Shown: positions 31,797 to 41,739, numbered from the stretch's first letter. The stretch: DNA of 64,000 bases from Alphaproteobacteria bacterium (GCA_018820205.1 JAHJOK010000078.1:1-64000), one strand, 5' to 3'. Numbers and translations: made by a program. The notes: generated by a model not told the origin, from the sequence alone.

Positions 31797-32518
31797 AGCT
31801 CGAAGTCCATCACCAGAGGCAGGTGATCCGACGCCATCCGCGACAGCGGCGAAAAGGGCGCCTGCGCGCCGGTCACCCGAATGTGCGGGCTGACGAAGAC
31901 ATGGTCGATGCGGATCGCCGGGAAACCCGAGGGAAAGGTCTTTAGCGTGGGACGCTGCCCGATCCGGCGTTGGAAGTCGGCCAGGTTGCGCGTCAGGGTC
32001 TGATAGGGCCGAGTGATCGAGGTCGCGTTGAAATCGCCGGCCAGGATCGTCGGCCCGGTGCAGTCGGCATGGCCCAGCCAGTCCTTGCCGACCAGGGCCG
32101 CAGCCTGAAGCCGCTGTTCCTTCGGCACCAGGCCCAGGTGGGTGGTCAGGACATTCAGTTGGGCGCCGCCCGCCTCGACACGGATCCAGATGGCGCCGCG
32201 CGGCTCTAGTCCCGGAATGCCGCGCATCGTGGGCAGGGCGCCGGCCCGGACCAGTCGCTCGGGCAGGCGGGTCAAGATGGCGTCGCCGTATTCCTCGGCC
32301 TCGACGGTCATGGCGGCGTGGAAGCGGACCGACATCGACAGCCGCTCGGCGATGGCGCGGGCCTGATCGACGCCGCCGGTTCGCGCCCGGCCCACGTCCA
32401 GTTCCTGCAGACAGACGATGTCGGGGTCCAGATCGCCGATGACGCCGACGATGCGTTCGACGTCCAGCCTTTTGTCCATGCCGACGCAGCGATGCACATT
32501 GTAGGTCAGAAGCCGCAT
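31781..32518 (-). CDS. Endonuclease/exonuclease/phosphatase family protein
   Basis: MRLLTYNVHRCVGMD, DIVCLQELD, ILAGDFNA, RIDHVFVSP, ASDHLPLV. Confidence 0.93.
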   Translation of the reverse strand: MRLLTYNVHRCVGMDKRLDVERIVGVIGDLDPDIVCLQELDVGRARTGGVDQARAIAERLSMSVRFHAAMTVEAEEYGDAILTRLPERLVRAGALPTMRGIPGLEPRGAIWIRVEAGGAQLNVLTTHLGLVPKEQRLQAAALVGKDWLGHADCTGPTILAGDFNATSITRPYQTLTRNLADFQRRIGQRPTLKTFPSGFPAIRIDHVFVSPHIRVTGAQAPFSPLSRMASDHLPLVMDFELQPGA

Positions 32519-32569
32519 GGCGCGACGGGCTAGGCCAATTTCGGAGGGAAAGCGACCCTGCCCACGGGT

Positions 32570-33262
32570 TCAGATCTCGACCAGACGGTCGGGGACTTCG
32601 TTGACGTCGCGGGGGCGCGGCGGAAAATGCTCGGCCAGGACGCCGCCGACCAAGGCGATGGCGCCCTCGAAACCCTCGACCGCGCGCCGCTTGCCGATCC
32701 CGTCGGTCAGGACCTCGACGGCCTGGGCCCAGACGTCCGGATCGACGCGGTCGTGAATGCCCTTGTCGGCGATGACCTCGACCTGATGATCGGCGAGGGC
32801 GGCGAAGATCAGCACGCCAGTGCGCTGTTCGGTGACGTGCAGGCCGTGGGCCAGGAACTGATGCATCGCCGCCCTGCGCGCCCGGTCGCGCCGAACCGCG
32901 CGGGGCGTGACCAGCCGCGTCAGCACCGGAATGCGCAGCAGCAGATAGGCCAGGATGAACACCGCCGCCTGGACCATCGCATAGACGGCGATCGCCCGGC
33001 CGACGGTGATCTCGCGCGCGGCCAGATGCGCCGCTTCCCACGATGCGGAGAAGCCCGGGAGCCAGGCGGTCGGCAGGCCGAACGGAATCAGCATGAGCGG
33101 CAGCAGCAGGGCGGCCGCCGCGGCCCAGGCCAGGCTGATGTCGCGATAGCTCGAAACCTCGCGCGCCAGGACGCAGAAGATCTCGCCCGCGGTCCGGCTT
33201 TCGGCGGCGGCGATCGCGGCGGCCACGCGCGCGTGTTCATCGCTGGTCAGACGCATCACCAT
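32570..33262 (-). CDS. TPM domain-containing membrane protein
   Basis: RVAAAIAAAESRTAGEIFCVLAREVSSY... GVLIFAALADHQVEVIADKGIHDRV. Confidence 0.8.
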   Translation of the reverse strand: MVMRLTSDEHARVAAAIAAAESRTAGEIFCVLAREVSSYRDISLAWAAAAALLLPLMLIPFGLPTAWLPGFSASWEAAHLAAREITVGRAIAVYAMVQAAVFILAYLLLRIPVLTRLVTPRAVRRDRARRAAMHQFLAHGLHVTEQRTGVLIFAALADHQVEVIADKGIHDRVDPDVWAQAVEVLTDGIGKRRAVEGFEGAIALVGGVLAEHFPPRPRDVNEVPDRLVEI

Positions 33263-34062
33263 CCGCCCGAAGCCCCCCCGCCGCCGAAACTGCCGCCCCC
33301 GCCTGAGAAGCCGCCGCCGGAGCTCCAGCCGCCCGAACGGCTCTTCGAGGCGTTCGACAGGACTTCCGCCGCGCCCCAGATCAGGATCGGATCGATGCCC
33401 CGGCGACCGCCCTTGCGCCCGCCGCGACGGCCCAGCCGGCCCAGGCCCCGTACGATGTTCATGAACAGGAAGAACAGGATAAGGGCGATCACGAGCACGG
33501 TCAGCCAGGGCGTTTCCGCCTCGCTAGGCGCGGCCTCCGCGGCGCGGGCCTGGGCCTCCGCCGGATCGAGGCGAAGTTGGTTGATCACGGCGTCGACCCC
33601 CGCGTTGATCCCGCGCGCATAGCCGCCTTCGCGGAAGGGCGGCAGGATGTCGTTCTGGATGATCTGATTGGACAGGGCGTCGGTCAGCACCGGCTCCAGC
33701 CCATAACCGACCTCAAGCCGGACCTTGCGTTCGTTGGGCGCGACGATCAGCAGGACGCCGCTGTCGTTCTCGGCCTGGCCGATGCCCCAGGCGCGGCCAA
33801 GCCGATATCCGAAATCCTCGATCTCGTAGCCTTGCAGCGACTCCAGGGTGACCACGACGAACTGGTCCCCGGTGTCGGCCTCCAACTGGGCCAGTTTGGC
33901 GGTGACCTCGGCCTCGGTCTCCGGCTGCATGATGCGCGCCTGATCGACGACCCGGCCGCTCAGGGCGGGAAAGGTCGGATCGGCGAACGCCGCCGGGACG
34001 AGCGAAAACAGCGCCGCCAATCCGGCGAGAAAGACGACCAGCAGGCCCTTGGTCAGCGTCAC
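33256..34062 (-). CDS. TPM domain-containing protein (YgcG family), Gly/Ser-rich C-terminus
   Basis: LSGRVVDQARIMQPETEAEVTAKLAQLEADTGDQFVVVTLESLQGYEIEDFGYRLGRAWGIGQAENDSGVLLIVAPNERKVRLEVGYGLE; ends GGGFSGGGGSFGGGGASGGW. Confidence 0.92.
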   Translation of the reverse strand: MTLTKGLLVVFLAGLAALFSLVPAAFADPTFPALSGRVVDQARIMQPETEAEVTAKLAQLEADTGDQFVVVTLESLQGYEIEDFGYRLGRAWGIGQAENDSGVLLIVAPNERKVRLEVGYGLEPVLTDALSNQIIQNDILPPFREGGYARGINAGVDAVINQLRLDPAEAQARAAEAAPSEAETPWLTVLVIALILFFLFMNIVRGLGRLGRRGGRKGGRRGIDPILIWGAAEVLSNASKSRSGGWSSGGGFSGGGGSFGGGGASGGW

Positions 34063-34075
34063 CGTTCGCTCGAAA

Positions 34076-34756
34076 TCATTGGGCGGGCGGGGTCGAACCC
34101 GGCGTCACGGCGGGCGCAGCGCCGCCGGGACGTGCGGCGGGCGGCGATCCGTTGACGTCGAACGTTACCTGGGGCGCGGTCTGGGCCTCGGCGGTGGCGG
34201 TGAACAGCTGCATCGGCTCCTCGCCCGAGAAGGCGGTCTTGGCCCAGATCACGGTCGGGAAGGTGCGCAAGCTGGTGTTGTAGTCGCGCACGGCCTCGTT
34301 GTAGTCGCGCCGGGCGATGGTGATCCGGTTCTCGGTGCCTTCCAGCTGCGACTGAAGCTGGAGGAAGCCCTGGTTGGCCTGAAGCTGGGGATAGGCCTCG
34401 ACCGTGACCAGCAGACGCGACAGGGCGCCGGTCAGCTGCCCCTGGGCGGCCTGGAACTGCTGGAAGGCGGCGGGATCGCTGAGCGTTTCCGGCGTCACCT
34501 GGACGGACGTCGCGCGCGCGCGGGCCTCGATCACGTCCGTCAGGGTGGTGCGTTCCTGAATCGCCGCGCCCTGAACGGTGGCGACCAGATTGGGGATCAG
34601 GTCGGCGCGGCGCTGATACTGGCTCTGGACGTCGGCCCAGGCCGCCTCGGCCCGCTCCTGCTTGGTCGGAATTGTGTTGTAGCCGCAACCGGCCACGGCC
34701 TGGGCGGCCAGAAGAACCGCCGCCGAAGCGACCAGACGAGACCTGCTACGAGCCAT
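34076..34756 (-). CDS. LemA family protein
   Basis: Lipobox (AVAGCGYN); AAWADVQSQYQRRADLIPNLVATVQGAA. Confidence 0.92.
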   Translation of the reverse strand: MARSRSRLVASAAVLLAAQAVAGCGYNTIPTKQERAEAAWADVQSQYQRRADLIPNLVATVQGAAIQERTTLTDVIEARARATSVQVTPETLSDPAAFQQFQAAQGQLTGALSRLLVTVEAYPQLQANQGFLQLQSQLEGTENRITIARRDYNEAVRDYNTSLRTFPTVIWAKTAFSGEEPMQLFTATAEAQTAPQVTFDVNGSPPAARPGGAAPAVTPGSTPPAQ

Positions 34757-34824
34757 GAACCCCTCCATCCGACGGCCGCGCGCCGTCTGTCGCGAAGGGA
34801 CTATCAGCGGTTCGTGACGCCGCT

Positions 34825-35748
34825 TCAAGCGTTCAGATGTTCCGCCTCGACGCCGGCGGCGCGACAGGCCGCCGTATAGGTGTTGGCCAGCAGGCAGGCG
34901 ATGGTCATGGGGCCGACGCCGCCGGGCACCGGCGTGATGGCGCCGGCGACCTCGACCGCCTCGGCGAAGGCGACGTCGCCGACCACGCGGGTCTTGCCCT
35001 CCGCGGCCTTGGCGGGATCTTTCGACGGGACGCGGTTGATGCCGACGTCGATCACGGTCGCGCCGGGCTTGATCCAGTCGCCCCGGATCATCTCCGCCCG
35101 ACCGACAGCGGCGACCAGAATGTCGGCCTGCCGGCACAGGGCGGGCAGGTCGCGGCTGCGCGAATGGGCGATGGTGACGGTGCAGTTCTCGGCCAGCAGC
35201 AGTTGCGCCATCGGCTTGCCTACGATGTTGGAGCGGCCGACGATCACCGCGTGCAGGCCGGACAGGTCGCCCAGCTGCGCCTTCAGCAGCATGGTCGACC
35301 CGAGCGGGGTGCAGGGGACCAGGCCGGGCAGGCCGACGGCCAGCCGTCCGGCGTTGACGACATGAAAGCCGTCGACGTCCTTGTCCGGATCGATGGCGCC
35401 CAGGACGGCGGCCGAATCGATCTGGGCGGGCAGGGGCAGTTGCACGAGGATGCCGTGGATGCCCGGATCGGCGTTCAAGGTCTGGATCAGGGCCAGCAGA
35501 TCGGCCTGGGTCGTCGCGTCGGACAGTCTGTGCGTGTCGGAACGCATGCCGGCGCGGGCGGTCGTTTCGCCCTTGTTGCGGACGTATATCTGGCTGGCGG
35601 GGTCCTCGCCGACGATGACCACGGCGAGGGCCGGCTTGATGCCGTGGTCGCGTTCCAGCCGGCCGGCGGCGGCGGTGATGCGATCCACCAATCCGCCGGC
35701 GAAGGCCTTGCCGTCGATGAGGGTCGCGCGGGTTTCGGGTTCGGCCAT
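34825..35748 (-). CDS. folD: Bifunctional methylenetetrahydrofolate dehydrogenase/cyclohydrolase
   Basis: [61 protein letters not shown]. Confidence 0.96.
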   Translation of the reverse strand: MAEPETRATLIDGKAFAGGLVDRITAAAGRLERDHGIKPALAVVIVGEDPASQIYVRNKGETTARAGMRSDTHRLSDATTQADLLALIQTLNADPGIHGILVQLPLPAQIDSAAVLGAIDPDKDVDGFHVVNAGRLAVGLPGLVPCTPLGSTMLLKAQLGDLSGLHAVIVGRSNIVGKPMAQLLLAENCTVTIAHSRSRDLPALCRQADILVAAVGRAEMIRGDWIKPGATVIDVGINRVPSKDPAKAAEGKTRVVGDVAFAEAVEVAGAITPVPGGVGPMTIACLLANTYTAACRAAGVEAEHLNA

Positions 35749-35843
35749 GGAGGGCCTCTTTCGTCAGGATTCGATCGGGTGGCGGCGATTTACAGGCGTC
35801 ACGGTTCAGCGTCTATGTTGGCCCCGCAGAAGAGGGGATCGCC

Positions 35844-37730
35844 ATGCGCCGTTCGACCGTCATCACCACCGTCAGCGCGCTCGCGCTGCTCGCCGCCGGT
35901 CAGGCCGCAGCACAGGAAACCACGCCCCTGCGCCTTGGCCAGGAGGTCCAGGGCAGTCTGACCGCCGAGGATTCGCGCATCGACAATGAGGATGTCGGCC
36001 AGTTCGTCTATGACGCCTATTCGATCCGGGGACGTGACGGCCAGCGGCTGGAAGTCACCCTGCGCGCCGCCGATTTCGACGCCTATCTGGAGGTTTTCGA
36101 GAGCGGCGACGACGATGTCCTGGCCTATGACGACGACGGGCTTCAGGAGGACGGGTCCGACGACCATTCGACCAATTCGCGACTGCGGTTCTCGCCCGGG
36201 AATGCGGACTACATAATCCGCGCGCGCACCCTGGGCGGGTTTGAGGGCGGCGACTACACGCTGCAGATCACCGATCGCGGTCCGCCGCCGCCCGCGCCGC
36301 GCCCGACGGCGATCCGCGTGGGCGACAGCGTGGACGGCGAGATCGGCACGGGCGACCCTGTGGAAGAGAGCGGCGACGCCTATTCGGAATACAGCTACGA
36401 CGCCTACACCTTCGGGGCGCGGCAGGGCGACCGGGTGGCGATCAGCCTGGACAGTGACGATTTCGACCCGATCGTGCGCGTCGGCCGGATGTCGCGCGGC
36501 GGCATGTTCGAGGAACTGGCCCAGAACGACGACAACGGAAGCGGCGGCCTGAACTCCTGGCTGGTCTTCCAGGCGCCTGAGGACGGCGACTATGTGATCC
36601 GCGCGGCGCCGCTGGATGGCGCCACGACCGGCGCCTACACCCTGGGGCTGGCCGAGGGGCCGCCGCCGATCGCCATGCAAGCGATCGCGCTGGGCGCCAC
36701 CGTCGAAGGCGCACTGTCCGCGGACGACGGCGCCAACGATTCCGGCCAGCGCGCGGACGTCTACTCGTTCACGGCCCTTGCCGGTCAACGGATCGTGGCG
36801 ACCCTGAGTTCGGACGATTTCGACACCTATCTGGAGCTGTTCGCCGATAACGCGGACGAGGGCGGGCGTTATTCGGTCGATTCCGACGATGACGGCGCGG
36901 GCGAGGGGACCGATTCCCGGCTCAGCTACACCTTCGCCGAGGCCGGCGACTACACGCTGGAAGCGCGCGCCTTCAGCGGCGCGGGCGAGGGCGCCTATAC
37001 GTTGACGTTCGTGGAGGCGGAGCCCCTGCCTGAGCCGACCGACCTGGGGTTCGGCGCCACGGTCCAGGGCGAGATCGTCGATGGCGACCCGCGCGACGAA
37101 GAAAATCGCGGCTTCGACGCCTATCGCTTCACCGGCGAGGCGGGCAACCGCATCCAGGTGATCATGCGGTCGGGCGACTTCGACACCTATCTGCAGGTCG
37201 GCAGTCCCGAGGGCGAGTTCTACGCCCTGGCCAGCGATGACGACGGTCTGGGCGAAGGCACGGATTCACGCCTGAACTATATCCTGCCGTCGTCGGGCGA
37301 GTTCATCCTGCGGGCCTTGCCGCTGTTCGGCGACGCCGAGGGCCTGTATTCGCTGGAGCTGATCGATCGCGGCCCCCAGCCCACGCCCGGCAGCATTCTG
37401 ATCGACGCCACCGCGCGGGGGACGTTGGGCGAGGACGATGCGATCGCCGACGACGGCAGCTTCTATGACGCCTATCGCTTCTCGGCCAAGGAGGGCGACA
37501 AGCTGCGCCTGACCATGGTGTCCAACGAGTTCGACGCCTTCATCGACATCGGCCGCGAAGACCAGGACGGGGCGTTCACCTCGGTCGTGTCGGATGACGA
37601 CAGCCTGTCGGACACCCATGCCAAGGTCGACTGGGCGGTCGAGGAAGACGGCGACTATGTCATCCGCGCCCGCAGCTTCGCCCAGGGTCAGTCGGGCGGC
37701 TACGCCCTGACGGTCGAACGCAAGGAATAG
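35844..37730 (+). CDS. Secreted protein with five tandem PPC (bacterial pre-peptidase C-terminal-like) domains
   Basis: Signal peptide MRRSTVITTVSALALLAAGQAAA then repeats of YDAYxFxxxxGxRxxxxLxSxDFDxYLxxxxxxxxxxxxDDDGxxxxTDSRLxYxxxxxGDYxxRAxxxxxxxxGxYxLxxxxxxP. Confidence 0.82.
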   Translation: MRRSTVITTVSALALLAAGQAAAQETTPLRLGQEVQGSLTAEDSRIDNEDVGQFVYDAYSIRGRDGQRLEVTLRAADFDAYLEVFESGDDDVLAYDDDGLQEDGSDDHSTNSRLRFSPGNADYIIRARTLGGFEGGDYTLQITDRGPPPPAPRPTAIRVGDSVDGEIGTGDPVEESGDAYSEYSYDAYTFGARQGDRVAISLDSDDFDPIVRVGRMSRGGMFEELAQNDDNGSGGLNSWLVFQAPEDGDYVIRAAPLDGATTGAYTLGLAEGPPPIAMQAIALGATVEGALSADDGANDSGQRADVYSFTALAGQRIVATLSSDDFDTYLELFADNADEGGRYSVDSDDDGAGEGTDSRLSYTFAEAGDYTLEARAFSGAGEGAYTLTFVEAEPLPEPTDLGFGATVQGEIVDGDPRDEENRGFDAYRFTGEAGNRIQVIMRSGDFDTYLQVGSPEGEFYALASDDDGLGEGTDSRLNYILPSSGEFILRALPLFGDAEGLYSLELIDRGPQPTPGSILIDATARGTLGEDDAIADDGSFYDAYRFSAKEGDKLRLTMVSNEFDAFIDIGREDQDGAFTSVVSDDDSLSDTHAKVDWAVEEDGDYVIRARSFAQGQSGGYALTVERKE

Positions 37731-37750
37731 CGTTGCGACATCGACGCGAT

Positions 37751-37783
37751 CGGGCCCCGGAGCAGTCGCGTCGGGGCCCGTTT
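37751..37783 (+). terminator. Rho-independent terminator-like hairpin between the PPC gene and crtY
   Basis: CGGGCCCCG (37751-37759) / CGGGGCCCG (37772-37780), 9-bp perfect stem followed by TTT. Confidence 0.6.
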
Positions 37784-37800
37784 CGGCCTATGGATCGGGC

Positions 37801-38967
37801 ATGGCCGTCGCCGACCCTGATCTGATCCTCGTCGGCGGCGGCCTGGCCTCCAGCCTGATCGCCTGGCGACTGGCGCTGGACCGGCCCGACCTGACCGTGG
37901 TCGTGGTCGAGCGTGACCGGCGGCTGGGCGGCGAGCACACCTGGTCCTTCTTCGACGGCGACATCTCGATCGAGGATCGCGCCTGGCTGGCGCCGGCCAC
38001 GCCGCATCGCTGGGAGGGCGGACACGAGGTCTATTTTCCGGGTCTGAGCCGCGTGCTGTCCACGCCCTACAACAGCCTGACCTCGGGCCGGCTGCATGAC
38101 GTCGTGGCGCCGATTCTGGGGGATCGGCTGGTCCGGGGCGAGGCGGTGGAGGTCTCGCCGGACGGCGTCATCCTGGCGGACGGGACGGCGCTGCGGGCCC
38201 GGGGCGTGATCGACGCGCGCGGCCCGGCGCCGACGCCGCACCTCGATCTGGGGTGGCAGGTGTTCGTCGGCCGTACGGTGCGTCTGACCCTGCCGCACGG
38301 CCTGACACGTCCGACCATCATGGACGCGACGGTGAGCCAGGAGGACGGCTACCGGTTCATCTATCTGCTGCCGTTCGACGACCGCACCGTGCTGGTCGAG
38401 GACACCCGCTACATCGACGCGCCGAGACTGGACCGCGAGACGTTGGGGCGGCGTATCGACTCCTACATTCTCTCGCGCGGCTGGACGGTCGAGGCGGTGG
38501 CGGGCGAAGAGGAAGGCATCCTGCCGATCGCGCTGGACGGCGATATCGACGCCTTCTGGGCCGAGGGACCGCCGGTGGCGCGCGCGGGGCTGGCGGCGGC
38601 CCTGTTCCATCCGACGACCGGCTATTCCCTGCCCGACGCCGTCGTGACCGCGCGGCTGATCGCGGGCGCCGACGACCTGTCATCCGCCGGGCTGCGTCGG
38701 TTGACCGAGCGTCATTCCAGGACGGTGTGGGCCGACCGGGCCTTCTATCGCCTGCTGGACCGGATGCTGTTTCGCGCGGCCGAGCCCGGGGAACGCTGGC
38801 GGGTGTTGAAGCGCTTCTACGGCTTGCCGGAACCTCTGGTGCGGCGCTTTTACGCGGGACGCAGCACGACGCTGGACAAGGCCCGCATCCTGGCGGGAAA
38901 ACCGCCGGTGCCGATCGGTCTGGCGCTGAAGCAGCTTCGGGAGTCCGGTCAGGGATCAAACGCATGA
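37801..38967 (+). CDS. crtY: Lycopene beta-cyclase CrtY
   Basis: DLILVGGGLASSLIAWRLALDRPDLTVVVVERDRRLGGEHTWSFFDGD; first gene of crtY-crtI-crtB. Confidence 0.94.
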   Translation: MAVADPDLILVGGGLASSLIAWRLALDRPDLTVVVVERDRRLGGEHTWSFFDGDISIEDRAWLAPATPHRWEGGHEVYFPGLSRVLSTPYNSLTSGRLHDVVAPILGDRLVRGEAVEVSPDGVILADGTALRARGVIDARGPAPTPHLDLGWQVFVGRTVRLTLPHGLTRPTIMDATVSQEDGYRFIYLLPFDDRTVLVEDTRYIDAPRLDRETLGRRIDSYILSRGWTVEAVAGEEEGILPIALDGDIDAFWAEGPPVARAGLAAALFHPTTGYSLPDAVVTARLIAGADDLSSAGLRRLTERHSRTVWADRAFYRLLDRMLFRAAEPGERWRVLKRFYGLPEPLVRRFYAGRSTTLDKARILAGKPPVPIGLALKQLRESGQGSNA

Positions 38968-40481
38968 GAGACGTGGCGACGAAACGGGCGGTGGTGATCG
39001 GGGCCGGCTTTGGCGGCATCGCTTTGGCCATCCGGCTGCAGCGCGCCGGGGTTCACACCACCCTGGTCGAGAAACGCGACAAGCCCGGCGGCCGCGCCTA
39101 CGTGTGGAAGGAACAGGGGTTCACTTTCGACGCCGGCCCCACCGTCATCACCGACCCGGCCTGTCTGACCGAACTGTTCGACGGCACGGGCTCGCAACTG
39201 TCCGACTATGTCGAGCTGATGCCGGTCGATCCCTTCTACCGGCTGTGCTGGGAAGACGGGGCGTCGTTCGACTACAACGACGACCAGGCGGCGATGGCGC
39301 GCCAGATCGCGGCCTTCAACCCGGCGGACGTCGAGGGCTACAACCGCTTTCACCAGTATTCCGAGGACCTGTATCAGGAAGGCTATCTGAAGCTGGGCGC
39401 CGTGCCGTTCCAGTCGTTCTGGTCGATGGTCAAGGCGGCGCCCGAACTGGCGCGGCTGGAAAGCTGGAACAGCGTCCACGCCATGGTGGCGCGCTATGTG
39501 CAGGATCCACATCTGCGCCAGGCGTTCAGTTTCCATACGCTGCTGGTCGGCGGCGACCCGTTCAAGACCAGTTCCGTCTATGCCCTGATCCATGCGCTGG
39601 AGCGGCGCGGCGGGGTCTGGTTCGCGCGCGGCGGGACGGGCGCCCTGATCGGCGGACTGGTCAAATTCTTCCAGGATCTGGGCGGCGATCTTCACCTGAA
39701 CGCTCCGGTCGAACGGATCGACATGCAAGGCGACCGGGCCGCCGGCGTGGTGCTGGAGGGCGGAGAGGTCGTCCCGGCGGACATGGTCGCCTCGAACGCC
39801 GACGTGGTCCACACCTACGATGCCCTTCTGGGGCAAAGCGCGCGTGGAAGATCCAAGGCGAAATCGCTGAAATCCAAGCGGTTCTCGATGTCGCTGTTCG
39901 TGCTGCATTTCGGCACGTCGAAGCCTCAGCCGCAACTGGCGCACCACACGATCTGTTTCGGCGCGCGGTATCGCGAACTGATCTCCGAGATCTTCGCCGG
40001 GCCGACCCTGCCCGAGGATTTTTCCCTTTACCTGCATGCGCCGTGCGCCACCGATCCGTCGATGGCCCCCGAGGGGATGTCGAGCCACTACGTCCTGTCG
40101 CCGGTGCCGCACCTGGGGGCCGCCGACATCGACTGGGCCGTCAAGGGGCCGGAATACCGTGAGAAAATCATCGATTACCTGGAGGAGCGGTACATCCCGA
40201 ACCTGCGTCGCGATCTGGTCACCACCCGCATCTGGACGCCTCAGGATTTCAAGGACGACCTGAACGCCCACCTGGGCTCGGCCTTCTCGCTGGAGCCGAT
40301 CCTGACCCAGAGCGCCTGGTTCAGGCCGCATAACCGCGACGACGTCATCTCGAACCTGTATATCGTCGGGGCCGGCACCCATCCGGGCGCGGGTATTCCC
40401 GGCGTGGTCGGCTCGGCCAAGGCCACGGCGGGGCTGATGCTGGAGCAGGCCGCGGCCTCTTCAGGGAAGCGGGCAAGATGA
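38964..40481 (+). CDS. crtI: Phytoene desaturase CrtI
   Basis: RAVVIGAGFGGIALAIRLQRAGVHTTLVEKRDKPGGRAYVWKEQGFTFDAGPTVITDP and C-terminal LYIVGAGTHPGAGIPGVVGSAKATAGLML. Confidence 0.96.
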   Translation: MRDVATKRAVVIGAGFGGIALAIRLQRAGVHTTLVEKRDKPGGRAYVWKEQGFTFDAGPTVITDPACLTELFDGTGSQLSDYVELMPVDPFYRLCWEDGASFDYNDDQAAMARQIAAFNPADVEGYNRFHQYSEDLYQEGYLKLGAVPFQSFWSMVKAAPELARLESWNSVHAMVARYVQDPHLRQAFSFHTLLVGGDPFKTSSVYALIHALERRGGVWFARGGTGALIGGLVKFFQDLGGDLHLNAPVERIDMQGDRAAGVVLEGGEVVPADMVASNADVVHTYDALLGQSARGRSKAKSLKSKRFSMSLFVLHFGTSKPQPQLAHHTICFGARYRELISEIFAGPTLPEDFSLYLHAPCATDPSMAPEGMSSHYVLSPVPHLGAADIDWAVKGPEYREKIIDYLEERYIPNLRRDLVTTRIWTPQDFKDDLNAHLGSAFSLEPILTQSAWFRPHNRDDVISNLYIVGAGTHPGAGIPGVVGSAKATAGLMLEQAAASSGKRAR

Positions 40482-41419
40482 CCGCCGACGCCGTCCTCGC
40501 CGCCTCGAAAGCCTCGATCACCAAGGGGTCCAAGAGCTTCCGCTCGGCGTCGCGGCTGTTCGATCCTGCCGTGCGCGAAGACGCCTGGCTGCTGTACGCC
40601 TGGTGCCGGGCCTGTGACGACGAGATCGACGGACAGGACCACGGCTTCGGCCACGAGGAACTGAGCGTCGCCGAACAGAAGCGACGACTGGCGCGGCTGT
40701 ATGACATGACGCGCCGGGCGATGACGGGCGAACCGATGCCGGACCCGACCTTCGCGGCCTTTCAGCGGGTGGCGATCCGTCACCGCCTGCCCGAACGCTG
40801 GGCGCTGGACCTGATCGACGGGTTCGCCATGGACGTGCAGCACCGCGACTATCGCACGCTGGACGAGGTCATGACCTATTGCTGGCACGTCGCGGGGGTC
40901 GTCGGGGTCATGATGGCGCGGGTCATGGGCGTGACCGATCCCGAGGTTCTGCGCCGCGCACAGGACCTGGGGCTGGCGTTCCAGCTGACCAATATCTCGC
41001 GCGACGTGATCGAGGACGCGCAGGGCGGCCGCGTCTATCTGCCGGCCGACTGGCTGGTGGAGGCGGGGGTGGCGGGGACGCCGGAGGCCGTGGCCGATCC
41101 GGCCAATCGGGCGGCGGTGCATGACGTCACGCGACGACTTCTGGCGACCGCCGAGCCCTATTACGACAGCGCCCGTGACGGTCTGCGGGGTCTGCCGTTC
41201 CGGTCGTCGATGGCTATCGCGGCGGCACGGGGCGTCTATCGCGAGATCGGCCGAAAGGTCCGTCGGCGCGGGCCGGGCGTGTGGAAATCACGCGTGTCGG
41301 TCGGCAAGGCCATGAAGCTGTGGCTGTTCGGACGCGGGGCGCTGATCGCGGTGTGGACCCAGACCCTGGATAGCGGAAAGGCGCCGCCGCCCAGACCGGC
41401 GTTGTGGACGCGGGTCTAG
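40478..41419 (+). CDS. crtB: Phytoene synthase CrtB
   Basis: ASKASITKGSKSFRSASRLFDPAVREDAWLLYAWCRACDDEIDGQD and AFQLTNISRDVIEDAQGGRVYLP. Confidence 0.96.
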   Translation: MTADAVLAASKASITKGSKSFRSASRLFDPAVREDAWLLYAWCRACDDEIDGQDHGFGHEELSVAEQKRRLARLYDMTRRAMTGEPMPDPTFAAFQRVAIRHRLPERWALDLIDGFAMDVQHRDYRTLDEVMTYCWHVAGVVGVMMARVMGVTDPEVLRRAQDLGLAFQLTNISRDVIEDAQGGRVYLPADWLVEAGVAGTPEAVADPANRAAVHDVTRRLLATAEPYYDSARDGLRGLPFRSSMAIAAARGVYREIGRKVRRRGPGVWKSRVSVGKAMKLWLFGRGALIAVWTQTLDSGKAPPPRPALWTRV

Positions 41420-41739
41420 CCAGGTTCAGACAGGGTTTTCGGCAGGTCACGCTGTGAATGCAGCACTCGCCAGACTGTGATGCGATCGCCGTGGTCGAAG
41501 TAGAAAACGTGGTACGGAAAGCGTTTCAGAGGCCATGACCTAAGACCCGGCAGGCCGACTTCCTGGCCCAGTCGCGATGATCCGGTCATCGGCATTTCGG
41601 CGACGTGCTGAAATGCAGTGTCGACCGCTTCGATGAAGGCCAGCGCGACCGCTTCCCCAGCTTCGACCAGATAAAAGTCGAGAGCGGATCGGACGTCTTC
41701 CCGTGCCCGGGTATGACGCTCGATCGCGCGGGCTCTCAA
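41416..41739 (-). CDS. ParE/RelE-superfamily type II toxin
   Basis: HTRAREDVRSALDFYLVEAGEAVALAFIEAVDTAFQHVAEMPMTGSSR... PLKRFPYHVFYFDHGDRITVWRVLHSQRDLPKTL; overlaps RHH antitoxin gene by 4 bp. Confidence 0.88.
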   Translation of the reverse strand: MRARAIERHTRAREDVRSALDFYLVEAGEAVALAFIEAVDTAFQHVAEMPMTGSSRLGQEVGLPGLRSWPLKRFPYHVFYFDHGDRITVWRVLHSQRDLPKTLSEPG

